Source: Prevotella sp. P3-122 (GTDB lineage Bacteria > Bacteroidota > Bacteroidia > Bacteroidales > Bacteroidaceae). Taken from it: 64,000 bases of DNA. The notes under the pieces were generated by a model that worked only from the letters and a program-made list of their open reading frames with translations, was not told the origin of the DNA and made no database searches. Below, piece after piece: positions 44,025 to 52,937 of the stretch. The first letter of the stretch is position 1. Each line of letters opens with the position of its first letter. The stretch lies in contig NZ_NPJH01000049.1 in NCBI RefSeq assembly GCF_002251365.1, positions 62,001-126,000 of the forward strand, written 5' to 3'. The position numbers were made by a program, and so were the translations under genes.

Positions 44025-47000
44025 TTATTTCATGAGCATTTTCATGCTGCGTGCCTTACCGTCTTCCATAATCTCCTGTCGGATATACAGGCCGGGTGTC
44101 TTGGGCTGGCTGCCGTTGACAGACGCTCCCGTTGGTGTGAAATATCTCACTCTTGCCACTTTGCCGTCGTGTGCGGTTATCCCTCTCACGGACGTAGTGC
44201 TGTCGATAAGCTCCGATGTGTCCACTGGGTCTATACCCCGTCGTGTTGGGGTAATGCGTGCTATAGTGCCGTCGGCGTTGAACGTGAGCTTGTCGGCGCA
44301 GACCTCGCGGTGGTAGCCGGGGCCGTTGCTGAGGTATTTCTTGTTGATACGGTGGTAAACGATATACCACTCGTCGGAACCGGGGATGTTGACGATGGAG
44401 TTGTGTGCTGTGCCGTAGATTTGGTTGTCAGGGTCCTGTGCTATTACTATTGGCTGCTGTGCCACGCTGATGGGGCCAGTTGGCGAGGTGCTTGTTCCGT
44501 AGGCCACGTGATAATTTGGCGAGCCGGTGTCGTCGACGCTCCAGAGGAAATAGTACTTTCCGTTGCGGTAGAACACGTACACTCCCTCGCGGAAGGCATA
44601 GTCATTGAGTGTGCCTCCCTCTGGGGTAATGGTATATTCCGTAGCACCTACAGAGAGCATGTCGTCGGAGAGCAGGCGGTAGTGAAGTTGCCCGTTGCCA
44701 TAATATAGGTATGTCTGTCCGCTCACGGGGTCGGTGAAGACGTCGGAGTCAATCATCTGTCCGCCCGACGTGGTGGTGAAGAGCGGTTTGGCTGATGCCT
44801 TGAAAGGTCCTGTGGGGTTCTCTGCCACTGCTACGCCAAGAGTTTTCTTGTTCAGCGTGGGGTTGTGTGCGCTGAAGAAGAAATAGTATTTCCACTTGCC
44901 GTCCATCCATTTCTCCTCTATACATGGTGCCCATGCGTTGCCGCTTGCCCATGGTGCGTCGCCTCCTGCCGAGAGGTTGAGGATAGTGCCCTCGTTGGTG
45001 AAGTGTACGAGGTCGGGTGACGAGAACACGTCGAACGTATAGCCTCCCCATCCGCTATATCCGTCGGATGTCGGGTATACGTAGAAGCGGCCTGTCTTCT
45101 GTGACAGCAGTACTTCGGGGTCGGCATGAAATCCGGGTATGATGGGGTTTCCGTTTTCCTCCACGGTCACGCTGTAGGTCTTGGTCTGATGTCCCATAGT
45201 GGCTGCATACTCTACCGGCCCCTTGCTGAAGTCCTGTGGTCCCTGTGGCGTTATGATGGCACCTGGCGAGGGTACGAACATGGGGTCGAGGCTTGTGACG
45301 TCGGCTCCGCGCTCAACCGGGATGAATATCGTGCCGTCGGATTTGACGGAGAAGTTCTCCTGCTTGACGCTTGGATTGGCAGCTCCTGTTATGGTTGGTG
45401 TCAGCCCGTCAACGGGAAGAGCCTCGAGCAGCGCCTTGGCCTCTTCGGCTGTGATGGGGAGCACAGTACCGTGGCGCGGGGTGAATGCTCCTGAGGTGGT
45501 AGTGTTCTTCTCCCAGTTGAAGTTGGTAAGGTCGTCCGATGAGCAGAACTGGTAATAACCGCTTGTGTAGCAGTCGTACATCAGACACCACTTGTCCTGA
45601 TTGATGAACTTGAACACTCCTGCACCCTCAACGGCCACGTTGGTCTGCTGCAGGGTTGGCGATGGTGCGGACCATTGCGATCCGAGCGGCTGTCCCTCTG
45701 GTGCTGTCAGCGTGCGTGCCGTCACCTTGCATATACCTCCGAGGCTCTCGTTCTTGAAGAAGCCGTGATAGAGCGAGTCGCTCTCGTTGTAGACGATATC
45801 CATGTCGATGGTTGCCGAGCCTCGGTCATAGAGGTATGTAGGCATGCCCTCAAGGTCGGAGAAGTCGTCGTTGGCATAGCAATAGAAGTCCTTGTCGTAG
45901 GCTATCGTCCCGTCGTTGGTGAGCAGCGAGAAGTATACCATGTACTTGCCTGCCTGGTGGTCGTAGATAGTCTCTGGTGCCCATACTCGTGTAACGTTGG
46001 CGAAATTGGTGCCCGCGTATTTTGTCGGGAAGTGTACGGTGTGGCATGTCCAGTTGATGAGGTCGTCAGACTTCATAAGCACGAGTCCGCGGTTGCTCGA
46101 CCATCCGAGTGCCGACTTCATGTCCGTAACGGCCATGTAGAACTTCCCGTCCTCTCCGCGCAGGATGTGCGGGTCGCGGAGTCCTCCCATTACGGTATTG
46201 CCTTCGGCTGTGAAGAATGGCTGTCCGTTGTTGAGTGGTGTGTAGTTGTAGCCGTCCTGCGAGATGGCGTAGTATAGGTTCTCGTTACTGTTTGACGGGA
46301 AGTAAACAAACAGATAGTGGGTGTATGGCTCTCGTTCGTGTATGGTCACGGGAAATTCCTTGGTGACACGTTCCTCACCCCTGAGCAAGGTTGCCGTCAG
46401 GGTTACCTGCTTCTTCTGTCCCTCCGGCTGTCTGATGACTTTGCCTGTGTTAGAGAGCCATTCCGTGTCTGACGATGTCCATTTTATGACAGATCCGAGT
46501 GTGCCCACGGTAGGCAGTACGAGCTGGTCGTAGAGGTTGTTGGGGTGTCCGCCGATGACAAGGTGCTCGAGGTCGTAGGCTATGGTCTCCGCATCGGAGA
46601 AGTCGGGCAGCACGCTTACCTGGAACGTGCGTGTCTCCGTGATGGCTCCTGCGGGCAGGTAGTCAGTGGCCTTCGACGTGATGGTTGCGGTAAGGGTTGC
46701 CGTAGCAGCTGGTTTTCCGTATGCCGGGCGAGTGATGTGTCCTTCGTCTGTTATGACGTTAGCGTTGGATGTTGTCCATATTATGTCGGCAAAGTCGCCG
46801 TATGTATCGGGCAGCTCGATGTCGGCTATCAGGTTCTCAGTGGCCAGGTCTATCTTTGCCTCCTTTATCTTCTCAGCTATGGAGATGGAGTCGGCATATC
46901 TGTTGAGGGCTTGTATGGTTGCCGCGTTTCCGTTGCGTATGCTGTCCAGGATTTGTCTTGCGCTTATGTCGTAGTTGTATATGCGCACATCGTCATACAT

Positions 47001-47642
47001 TGCGCCCTTGAGGTATGCGTCGCCGTTGTAGCAGCTCTTGCCAAGATAGTTCATGACGGTATTGCCGATGTCCTTTGGTGACAGGGCGAATGACGAATTG
47101 ATGGAGCTTGCCGTCTTGAGGCTTCCGTCGAGGAATATCTGGCAGTAGTACTGGCCTGTGCTCCTCTGTCTCAGTACAACCGCTAAGTTCATCCATCGTC
47201 CTTTCTCGAATGGTTTGGCCATGCTGAACCCCTGCTCGGCCGAATAGCTGGTTTGGGTGATGGCGTAGCGTGACTCCTTGGCGTTGAAGAACATGTAGCC
47301 GGTTGACGATGAGTTGGCGAAGCACCAGATGAAGTTACCGTTGCCCGAGATGTCGGTAGTCTCGGGTATGTAGACGTTCATTGTTATGGTGAACTTTCCG
47401 AGGCTTCCTATCAGCTCGCCCAACTTGGTGCCGAAGTCGAGGTAGCCGTCGTTGTTGCCGAGGCTCAGCACGTTTCGTCCCGCATACTCGATTATTTGCG
47501 CTCCCTGCTGGAGGGTGGTCTCGTAGGTTCCCGACTGGTCGGCAGTCGAGGCGAAGTCAAACCTCACCATGGTGCTGTCGGCCGCTGATGCCGCGGTGCT
47601 TATGGCGAGGAACGATGCAATTTGTAAGAATAGTCGTTTCAT
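44025..47642 (-). CDS. Secreted multidomain protein with two GH43-type catalytic modules
   Basis: A 1205-residue secreted enzyme. Order: signal peptide (1-21), LamG/concanavalin-like domain (about 22-235), two bacterial Ig-like modules (about 255-435), a first GH43-like five-bladed propeller (about 440-740; Asp490 in GLRDPHI, Asp613 region IDMDIV, Glu672 in VEGAG), a linker beta-domain (about 745-830), a second GH43 propeller (about 832-1135; Asp841 in HADPEV, MIDSDVF, FREGVYVF), and a sorting-type tail (about 1150-1205). GH43 enzymes release arabinofuranose or xylose, or cut arabinan and galactan. Two catalytic modules imply attack on two linkages in a branched pectin or arabinoxylan; exact substrates are not inferable. 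Confidence 0.85.
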   Translation of the reverse strand: MKRLFLQIASFLAISTAASAADSTMVRFDFASTADQSGTYETTLQQGAQIIEYAGRNVLSLGNNDGYLDFGTKLGELIGSLGKFTITMNVYIPETTDISGNGNFIWCFANSSSTGYMFFNAKESRYAITQTSYSAEQGFSMAKPFEKGRWMNLAVVLRQRSTGQYYCQIFLDGSLKTASSINSSFALSPKDIGNTVMNYLGKSCYNGDAYLKGAMYDDVRIYNYDISARQILDSIRNGNAATIQALNRYADSISIAEKIKEAKIDLATENLIADIELPDTYGDFADIIWTTSNANVITDEGHITRPAYGKPAATATLTATITSKATDYLPAGAITETRTFQVSVLPDFSDAETIAYDLEHLVIGGHPNNLYDQLVLPTVGTLGSVIKWTSSDTEWLSNTGKVIRQPEGQKKQVTLTATLLRGEERVTKEFPVTIHEREPYTHYLFVYFPSNSNENLYYAISQDGYNYTPLNNGQPFFTAEGNTVMGGLRDPHILRGEDGKFYMAVTDMKSALGWSSNRGLVLMKSDDLINWTCHTVHFPTKYAGTNFANVTRVWAPETIYDHQAGKYMVYFSLLTNDGTIAYDKDFYCYANDDFSDLEGMPTYLYDRGSATIDMDIVYNESDSLYHGFFKNESLGGICKVTARTLTAPEGQPLGSQWSAPSPTLQQTNVAVEGAGVFKFINQDKWCLMYDCYTSGYYQFCSSDDLTNFNWEKNTTTSGAFTPRHGTVLPITAEEAKALLEALPVDGLTPTITGAANPSVKQENFSVKSDGTIFIPVERGADVTSLDPMFVPSPGAIITPQGPQDFSKGPVEYAATMGHQTKTYSVTVEENGNPIIPGFHADPEVLLSQKTGRFYVYPTSDGYSGWGGYTFDVFSSPDLVHFTNEGTILNLSAGGDAPWASGNAWAPCIEEKWMDGKWKYYFFFSAHNPTLNKKTLGVAVAENPTGPFKASAKPLFTTTSGGQMIDSDVFTDPVSGQTYLYYGNGQLHYRLLSDDMLSVGATEYTITPEGGTLNDYAFREGVYVFYRNGKYYFLWSVDDTGSPNYHVAYGTSTSPTGPISVAQQPIVIAQDPDNQIYGTAHNSIVNIPGSDEWYIVYHRINKKYLSNGPGYHREVCADKLTFNADGTIARITPTRRGIDPVDTSELIDSTTSVRGITAHDGKVARVRYFTPTGASVNGSQPKTPGLYIRQEIMEDGKARSMKMLMK

Positions 47643-47808
47643 GATTATTTTGTTATTTTACAGTTGTGTTGTATGATGCCTGTTGGTGGATTGTAAGTAT
47701 GGCTTGCAGCCCTTTTACAATAATATATACGATTGAGACCATGATGTTCCGCAAAACTTTCGTGACGAGATTTTCGCCCAACCATGCTCATATTCCATTT
47801 CTTTTTTG

Positions 47809-47816
47809 TACTTTTG
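47809..47816 (+). promoter_or_regulatory. -7 box of the PurF-like gene
   Basis: TACTTTTG, leaving a leader of about 90 bases. No known purine riboswitch fold was recognised in it. Confidence 0.55.
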
Positions 47817-47913
47817 CACCCGCAAGCTACGTTACAAGCGATGGTTAGTTGCATCAGGACACTATTGGTCATCGCTGACAGAATAGCGTATAACATTCAT
47901 TCAACATACACAC

Positions 47914-49341
47914 ATGGGAGGCTTTTTCGGCACTATTACCAAGAAGAGTTGCGTAAACGACCTGTTTTACGGCACAGACTACAACTCGCATCTGGGAACC
48001 AAGCGCGCGGGAATGGTGACATTCGACACCGAGCGAGGATTCTCAAGGTCTATTCACAGCTTGGAGAGAAACTATTTCCGGTCGAAGTTCGAGGACGAGC
48101 TTGACAGCTTTATCGGCAACGCCGGACTGGGAGTAATCTCCGATACCGACCCGCAGCCGATAATTGTCAACTCGCATCTGGGAAGGTACGCCGTGGTCAC
48201 GGTTGCGAAAATCAACAACCTCAGGGACATAGCCGACGAGCTGCTGGCCAAGAGGATGCATCTGAGCGAGATGTCGGCAAACAACATCAACCAGACAGAG
48301 TTGGTGGCCTTGACAATCAACATGGGCGAGGATTTCGTAGACGGCATCACAAAGGTCTACGAGCGCATCAGCGGCTCATGCTCGATGCTCATCCTTACAG
48401 AGAACGGCATCATTGCCGCACGCGACATGCTCGGACGTACACCTATAGTCATAGGAGAGCGTGAGGATGGAGAGGGATACGCATTCTCGAGCGAGACGTC
48501 GAGCTTTCCCAATCTGGGTTACAAGCGCGTAAGGGACCTCGGGCCTGGCGAGATTGTAAGGATTACCACAGAGGGCATCGAGGTACTAAAGGAACCATAC
48601 CATAAAGAGCAGATTTGTTCTTTCCTGTGGGTTTACTATGGCTTTCCCGCAAGCGACTACGAGGGCATCAACGTTGAGGATGTCAGGGAGCGATGCGGAA
48701 AGCAGATGGGACAAGAGGATGATACCGAGGCCGACCTGGTATGCGGTATCCCCGACTCGGGAGTGGGAACAGCACTGGGATATGCCGAGGGACACCAGAT
48801 ACCATATAAGAGGGCTGTGCTCAAGTATACGCCCACATGGCCCAGAAGCTTCACACCGGGAAACCAGAACAGACGCAACCTGGTGGCAAAGATGAAGCTG
48901 ATACCCAACCATGCCATACTCAAGGACCAGCGGGTGGTGTTCTGCGACGACTCCATTGTCAGGGGCACACAGCTGCGTGACAACGTGGCAACATTCTTCC
49001 AGTATGGCGCCAAGGAGGTACATGCGCGCATATCATGCCCGCCGCTTGTCTACGGATGCCCATTCATAGGCTTCACCTCTTCAAAGAGCGACCTTGAGTT
49101 GCTCTCGCGCCAGATTATCCGTGATTTCGAGGGCGACGACAGTGCGAAGCTCGACAAATATGCAAAGACTGACTCACCTGAATACCAGCGGATGGTCGAC
49201 GAGATGGCACGCAGGCTCGGCCTGTCCTCGTTGCGCTTCAACAAGATAGAGACGCTCATCGAGGCTATTGGCATGCCTAAGTGCAAGGTCTGCACCCATT
49301 GCTTCGACGGTAGCAGCTGGAACTATACCGACAAGAAATAA
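47914..49341 (+). CDS. PurF-like amidophosphoribosyltransferase with degenerate glutaminase site
   Basis: A 475-residue PurF homologue. The C-terminal transferase domain is intact, including the PRPP loop VVFCDDSIVRGT (341-352) and a cysteine-containing end (CKVCTHCFDG). The N-terminal glutaminase domain, however, starts MGGFFG instead of the usual MCGIFG, so the catalytic Cys is Gly. The HNGN motif reads AKINN (98-102), and the expected RYST region (about 73) reads ISDTDP. Glutamine hydrolysis is therefore unlikely. It may use ammonia, act on another nitrogen donor or do a different PRPP reaction. I recall similar MGGFFG proteins in other Bacteroidota and Firmicutes, so the loss may be a conserved subfamily trait. 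Confidence 0.85.
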   Translation: MGGFFGTITKKSCVNDLFYGTDYNSHLGTKRAGMVTFDTERGFSRSIHSLERNYFRSKFEDELDSFIGNAGLGVISDTDPQPIIVNSHLGRYAVVTVAKINNLRDIADELLAKRMHLSEMSANNINQTELVALTINMGEDFVDGITKVYERISGSCSMLILTENGIIAARDMLGRTPIVIGEREDGEGYAFSSETSSFPNLGYKRVRDLGPGEIVRITTEGIEVLKEPYHKEQICSFLWVYYGFPASDYEGINVEDVRERCGKQMGQEDDTEADLVCGIPDSGVGTALGYAEGHQIPYKRAVLKYTPTWPRSFTPGNQNRRNLVAKMKLIPNHAILKDQRVVFCDDSIVRGTQLRDNVATFFQYGAKEVHARISCPPLVYGCPFIGFTSSKSDLELLSRQIIRDFEGDDSAKLDKYAKTDSPEYQRMVDEMARRLGLSSLRFNKIETLIEAIGMPKCKVCTHCFDGSSWNYTDKK

Positions 49342-49362
49342 GAACAAGCGCACAATAAAACG

Positions 49363-49402
49363 ACGCATCCGTCAATACCTGCTGAGGATTTGACGGATGC
49401 GT
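49363..49402. terminator. Bidirectional terminator between the PurF-like and GH43 genes
   Basis: 13-bp stem ACGCATCCGTCAA (49363-49375) with 49390-49402, between A-rich and T-rich flanks, serving two convergent genes. Confidence 0.8.
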
Positions 49403-49435
49403 TTCCTTTAGGTGAGTTCTGTTAATTCTCTCCCT

Positions 49436-51508
49436 TTATTCTTCCCATTTGAATACTGAGCCGTTCATGCGTGCTGGGTCAGGACCCTTGCAGTCGGCTG
49501 AGTAGGGACTGCCAGTGGTCGGACTCTTGCACAGGTATGTGTGGCGGCTGAAGGACATGAGCATGAACTGGTTGTCCAGATAGTCCTGATACATGAACAC
49601 CTCGGCCTGCTGCTCGTCAGCGGTCATGCGTACATCGCCCGCTATACCGTAGCCTGCCACCATCAGGTAGCGTCCATCCTCACATTGCACTATTACCTTG
49701 CCCTCACCCTTGTCTATGAGGCGGAACCGTGTGCGGGGGTTGTCGGTACCCTTAGGAGCGTCGTAGAGAACACCATGTGGTGTGGCCTCGGCGGGCTTGC
49801 CTGTGGCAAGGTTCACGATGTGTATGGTCTTGCCGTAAGGAATGTTTGCAGAGCGGTCAGCCTTTGGCTCTACGACGTTGAAATTGTCGAAGAGGGCGTA
49901 GCCACCACGCTGTCCCTTGTGGTTGAAGGCAAATAGAGACGGGCGAGAGCCTTGGAATGTGATGAGCTGGTAGCTCAGGGTCATCATGTTGCCGAGCGGT
50001 TCGTAGGTCTCTCCGTCGAGCGAGTAGCGGTACTGCGCCCGGTCGTTGTCGTAGTCGCCGTCGAGCATCAGCCATATCCTGCCGTCCTTGCGTGGCGTGA
50101 AGTCTACGTCAATGGTGTCGTTGTCGAGCTGCTGGAACCATCTCAGCTTCAGTTTGTTGCCTTCCTTCACTATTCCTGCCCACGAGCATGGCATGTTGAT
50201 GTTGCCCAGTCCTGCCACATCACCGTCCTTCATGTGCCGGGTGTCCAGTTCTACGCTCACCTGCGACACCGGTCCGATGGCTCTTTGTGTGAGTGTGTTG
50301 CGTGCCCACAGCAGTTGTGTCGCCGGCATGGCGTCTATGCGTAGGCGGCCTCCCTTGAGGCTCCATGCCTTCTCATCGGGATTATGGTTCCATTGCCATA
50401 TACGCTCCAGCTGACGTCCGTTGAAGTCATCGCTCCGCTTGTATGGCGCATGCGGCTGCACGTCGGCTCCCGTCGACGGCTTGAGCCATGTGCGCGGAGC
50501 TCGTCCGAGGTTGCCCTCCAGTCCTATCATTGGCCATCCGTCCTTCCATGTCACGGGCATCAGGTCGACGGTACGGCCTATGGAGTGGAAGTCCTGCATG
50601 AGCAGCGCCCACCATTGTCCGTCAGGAGTAGAGACGATGCCTCCCTGGTGTGCGTTAGAGCATGCTGTGGCTCCGCGGTCTGGCTGGCTGATAGCTATCG
50701 GGGTTCCATTGTCGACGATGCGTCCCCTTACCTGCGTCATTGGGGCGGCATGGTAGCCGTAGGTCTCGTCGGCTGTTATGGTGATGGTCTCGTATGGTCC
50801 CCAGATGCTCTTCGAGCGTGAGCACAGGGTACGTCCGTTGGGCTTGTAGTCGGTAGAGATAAGGTAGTACATGCCGTCTATCTTGTACATGTGGTGTCCC
50901 TCTCCCACTGCCGTTCCCTCGGGTATTATCTCGCGGTCGGTACCCGGTACAGGCTCGCTCAGGTCAGGCTTCAGCTCGCAGCAGCGCACGCTTCCGTAGC
51001 CGTGTATGGCGTATATCTTGCCGTCGTCATCGAAGAGTACCGACAGGTCATAGATGTTGCCCTTCACGCGCACGTGCTTCCATGGGCCACGGATGTCCTC
51101 GGCTATGAATGCCTGTAGTCCCTTTCCGTTGACATTGGTGAAGACGTAGAACTTGCCGTTGTTGTAGCGTATGCATGGTGCCCACACGCCCTGGCCGTAG
51201 ATTTCCTTACCTCCGGTTAGTGAGAAGGCTGGGTCATCGAAGTCAAAACGGTCGAAGCAGTAGCTAACCTGCTCCCAGTTGACGAGGTCTTTGGAATGTA
51301 GGATATTTACTCCAGGCACGGTGTGCATGGTAGTACCGGCAAGGTAGTAATCGTCACCCACACGCAGGATGTCGGGGTCAGAGAACTCATCATAGAACAG
51401 TGGGTTGGTGAACGTTCCGTTGCCGTTGTCGGCCGTCCACGACTGCTGTGCCATGGCGCTTGTCGATGCTGCCATGACGGCTCCTAAGAGAATGTTTCTA
51501 ATAGTCAT
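49436..51508 (-). CDS. Secreted GH43 glycosidase with C-terminal beta-sandwich and extra domain
   Basis: A 690-residue secreted enzyme. Signal peptide (1-20); GH43 propeller from about 30 (general base Asp44 in FSDPDI, Asp about 155 in NIYDLSV, Glu about 203 in GEGHHMY); a GH43_C2-type concanavalin-like domain (about 360-550; DDFNGRQLERIWQWNHNP); and a further domain of about 130 residues with repeats of beta strands (GKVIVQCEDGRYLMVAGYGI). The architecture matches beta-xylosidase or arabinofuranosidase types. It lies 24 bases downstream of the DUF3667 gene on the same strand. Confidence 0.87.
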   Translation of the reverse strand: MTIRNILLGAVMAASTSAMAQQSWTADNGNGTFTNPLFYDEFSDPDILRVGDDYYLAGTTMHTVPGVNILHSKDLVNWEQVSYCFDRFDFDDPAFSLTGGKEIYGQGVWAPCIRYNNGKFYVFTNVNGKGLQAFIAEDIRGPWKHVRVKGNIYDLSVLFDDDGKIYAIHGYGSVRCCELKPDLSEPVPGTDREIIPEGTAVGEGHHMYKIDGMYYLISTDYKPNGRTLCSRSKSIWGPYETITITADETYGYHAAPMTQVRGRIVDNGTPIAISQPDRGATACSNAHQGGIVSTPDGQWWALLMQDFHSIGRTVDLMPVTWKDGWPMIGLEGNLGRAPRTWLKPSTGADVQPHAPYKRSDDFNGRQLERIWQWNHNPDEKAWSLKGGRLRIDAMPATQLLWARNTLTQRAIGPVSQVSVELDTRHMKDGDVAGLGNINMPCSWAGIVKEGNKLKLRWFQQLDNDTIDVDFTPRKDGRIWLMLDGDYDNDRAQYRYSLDGETYEPLGNMMTLSYQLITFQGSRPSLFAFNHKGQRGGYALFDNFNVVEPKADRSANIPYGKTIHIVNLATGKPAEATPHGVLYDAPKGTDNPRTRFRLIDKGEGKVIVQCEDGRYLMVAGYGIAGDVRMTADEQQAEVFMYQDYLDNQFMLMSFSRHTYLCKSPTTGSPYSADCKGPDPARMNGSVFKWEE

Positions 51509-51532
51509 GTTTTTTTTGTTTTTATGTCCGTG

Positions 51533-52378
51533 TCATTCGCCCGTTGTCCCCGCAAGCAGGGTGGCTACAGCCACTATTATACCCACGATGGCGCACAGGG
51601 CGGTCATGGACAGTATTGTTAGTAGAATGGTTTTCTTTATTGTGGTACGCCATCCGAAGCCGAAGAGCTGTTTGAAGTCCCATACGAGTACTATGAGCAT
51701 CAGCTCGGAGGGTAGAGGATAGAAGTCGAATGTAGAGCCTTTGGGGGCGAATATCAGTGCGTAGGGTATGGACATGGCCGTAAGCTGGCAGCTCATGTAC
51801 ACCTGGGCATAGAAGTTCTCGGCGAGGTTGGTGCATGGACGAAGGGGCGACTTACGGAACAGCCAGCAGGCAAAGACCATGAAGAAGCTGTGCAGGCAGA
51901 GCAGCTGTACGGCCTTGTGGGCTTGCAGCCATTCCATGCTGTCCTTGACGAAGCCAACTACCGTCAGGGCAGTGTTCTCCATGCGCAATTTCTCCCTCTC
52001 TTCCTCGCTGGCATCCTTCCCAATGGCCTGTGTCTTTTGCCCGTGTGCGTTTATCTCTGTCTGTATGTCTTTCTGCACGGGATCCTTGCGACGCTCCATG
52101 ACAGGCTGCAGCAGGGCATAGAACACGCAGAGTACAAACAGCATCTTCACGGGAGGAAAGAACGGTATGCGCTTGCCGTCGATATACTCACCTATCATGA
52201 TGCCTGGACGGCGGAACAGGTGCCACAGCGTGCGCGGCAGACTACGGTTGCCCATGCCCCAGACCTCGAGGGTCGAGGAGAATGCATTCTTTATCGTGAA
52301 GCGTCTGGTTGCGGCACTTTGTCCGCAATGGGGGCAGTAGTCGCCCTGGAATTCGTTTTGGCAATTCAGGCAGCGCAT
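51533..52378 (-). CDS. DUF3667 membrane protein with N-terminal zinc ribbon
   Basis: A 281-residue protein. Residues 1-22 form a zinc ribbon of four cysteines (CLNC and CPHC). The conserved DUF3667 phrases TIKNAFSSTLEVW, RPGIMIGEYIDGKR and FFPPVKMLFVL follow, then several transmembrane segments (about 75-93, 160-180, 198-215 and 225-280). A TATATTTG box at 52405-52412 (minus) is a likely -7 element. Function is unknown; it may be co-transcribed with the GH43 gene. Confidence 0.8.
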   Translation of the reverse strand: MRCLNCQNEFQGDYCPHCGQSAATRRFTIKNAFSSTLEVWGMGNRSLPRTLWHLFRRPGIMIGEYIDGKRIPFFPPVKMLFVLCVFYALLQPVMERRKDPVQKDIQTEINAHGQKTQAIGKDASEEEREKLRMENTALTVVGFVKDSMEWLQAHKAVQLLCLHSFFMVFACWLFRKSPLRPCTNLAENFYAQVYMSCQLTAMSIPYALIFAPKGSTFDFYPLPSELMLIVLVWDFKQLFGFGWRTTIKKTILLTILSMTALCAIVGIIVAVATLLAGTTGE

Positions 52379-52519
52379 ATGTGGAAATATGGGTATTTAC
52401 TTTGCAAATATACAAAATATCCTTTAATTCCTATGTTTTAATCCTGAATTTTTATTGTTATGGCAAAATAGATAGGGTGTCCAATTTGATGTGCAAGAAT
52501 TGAATATTCTAATTCTGAA

Positions 52520-52785
52520 GTTCATGTCGGTAATTGTCGCGCTGAACCAAAGGTCGCCGGCTGAAAGGAAAGGCAAAGCGCAAAAGCGCATAGCCCAGGG
52601 TAACACCCTGGGTTATTTCGCGTAGTTGATGGTCGCGCTGTAAGCGCAAAAGCGTAGATAACAGCAGGGCAGATAACGCTTTTGCGCTTACAGCGCGCAT
52701 TGATTATATTCCTCTTATACCCAGGGTGTCGCTACGCTCTACCCTGGGCTATGTGCTTTTGGGCTTTCAGCCCGCACTTCCAACA
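52520..52785. repeat. Palindrome-rich intergenic element
   Basis: Gene-free stretch between the DUF3667 gene and alaS. It contains a perfect 21-bp inverted repeat (52634-52654 and 52677-52697, 22-base loop), flanked on both sides by CCCAGGGT/ACCCTGGG palindromes (52594-52612 and 52720-52748), and GGCTTTCAGCC. This is typical of dispersed REP-like hairpin elements. Confidence 0.8.
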
Positions 52786-52841
52786 ATACTGGTTGGGTAA
52801 ATATGTTACAGCCCCAATCTCAATATCTGTTCAAAAAAACA

Positions 52842-52875
52842 GCAAGCCCTCCCGTCGGGTTACGGGAGGGCTTGC
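52842..52875 (-). terminator. Terminator of alaS
   Basis: Perfect 14-bp stem GCAAGCCCTCCCGT (52842-52855) with 52862-52875; a TGTTTTTTTG run follows on the minus strand. Confidence 0.85.
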
Positions 52876-52937
52876 ATATATAATATCGCTTGCGGTTGTT
52901 CTGTAATAATAGCTCTTGCGTCTGTTCCTTCTGTATC

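Noticed and set aside
47817..47913. Purine riboswitch in the leader of the PurF-like gene
   Set aside because: No conserved purine aptamer core or anti-terminator pairing was recognised.
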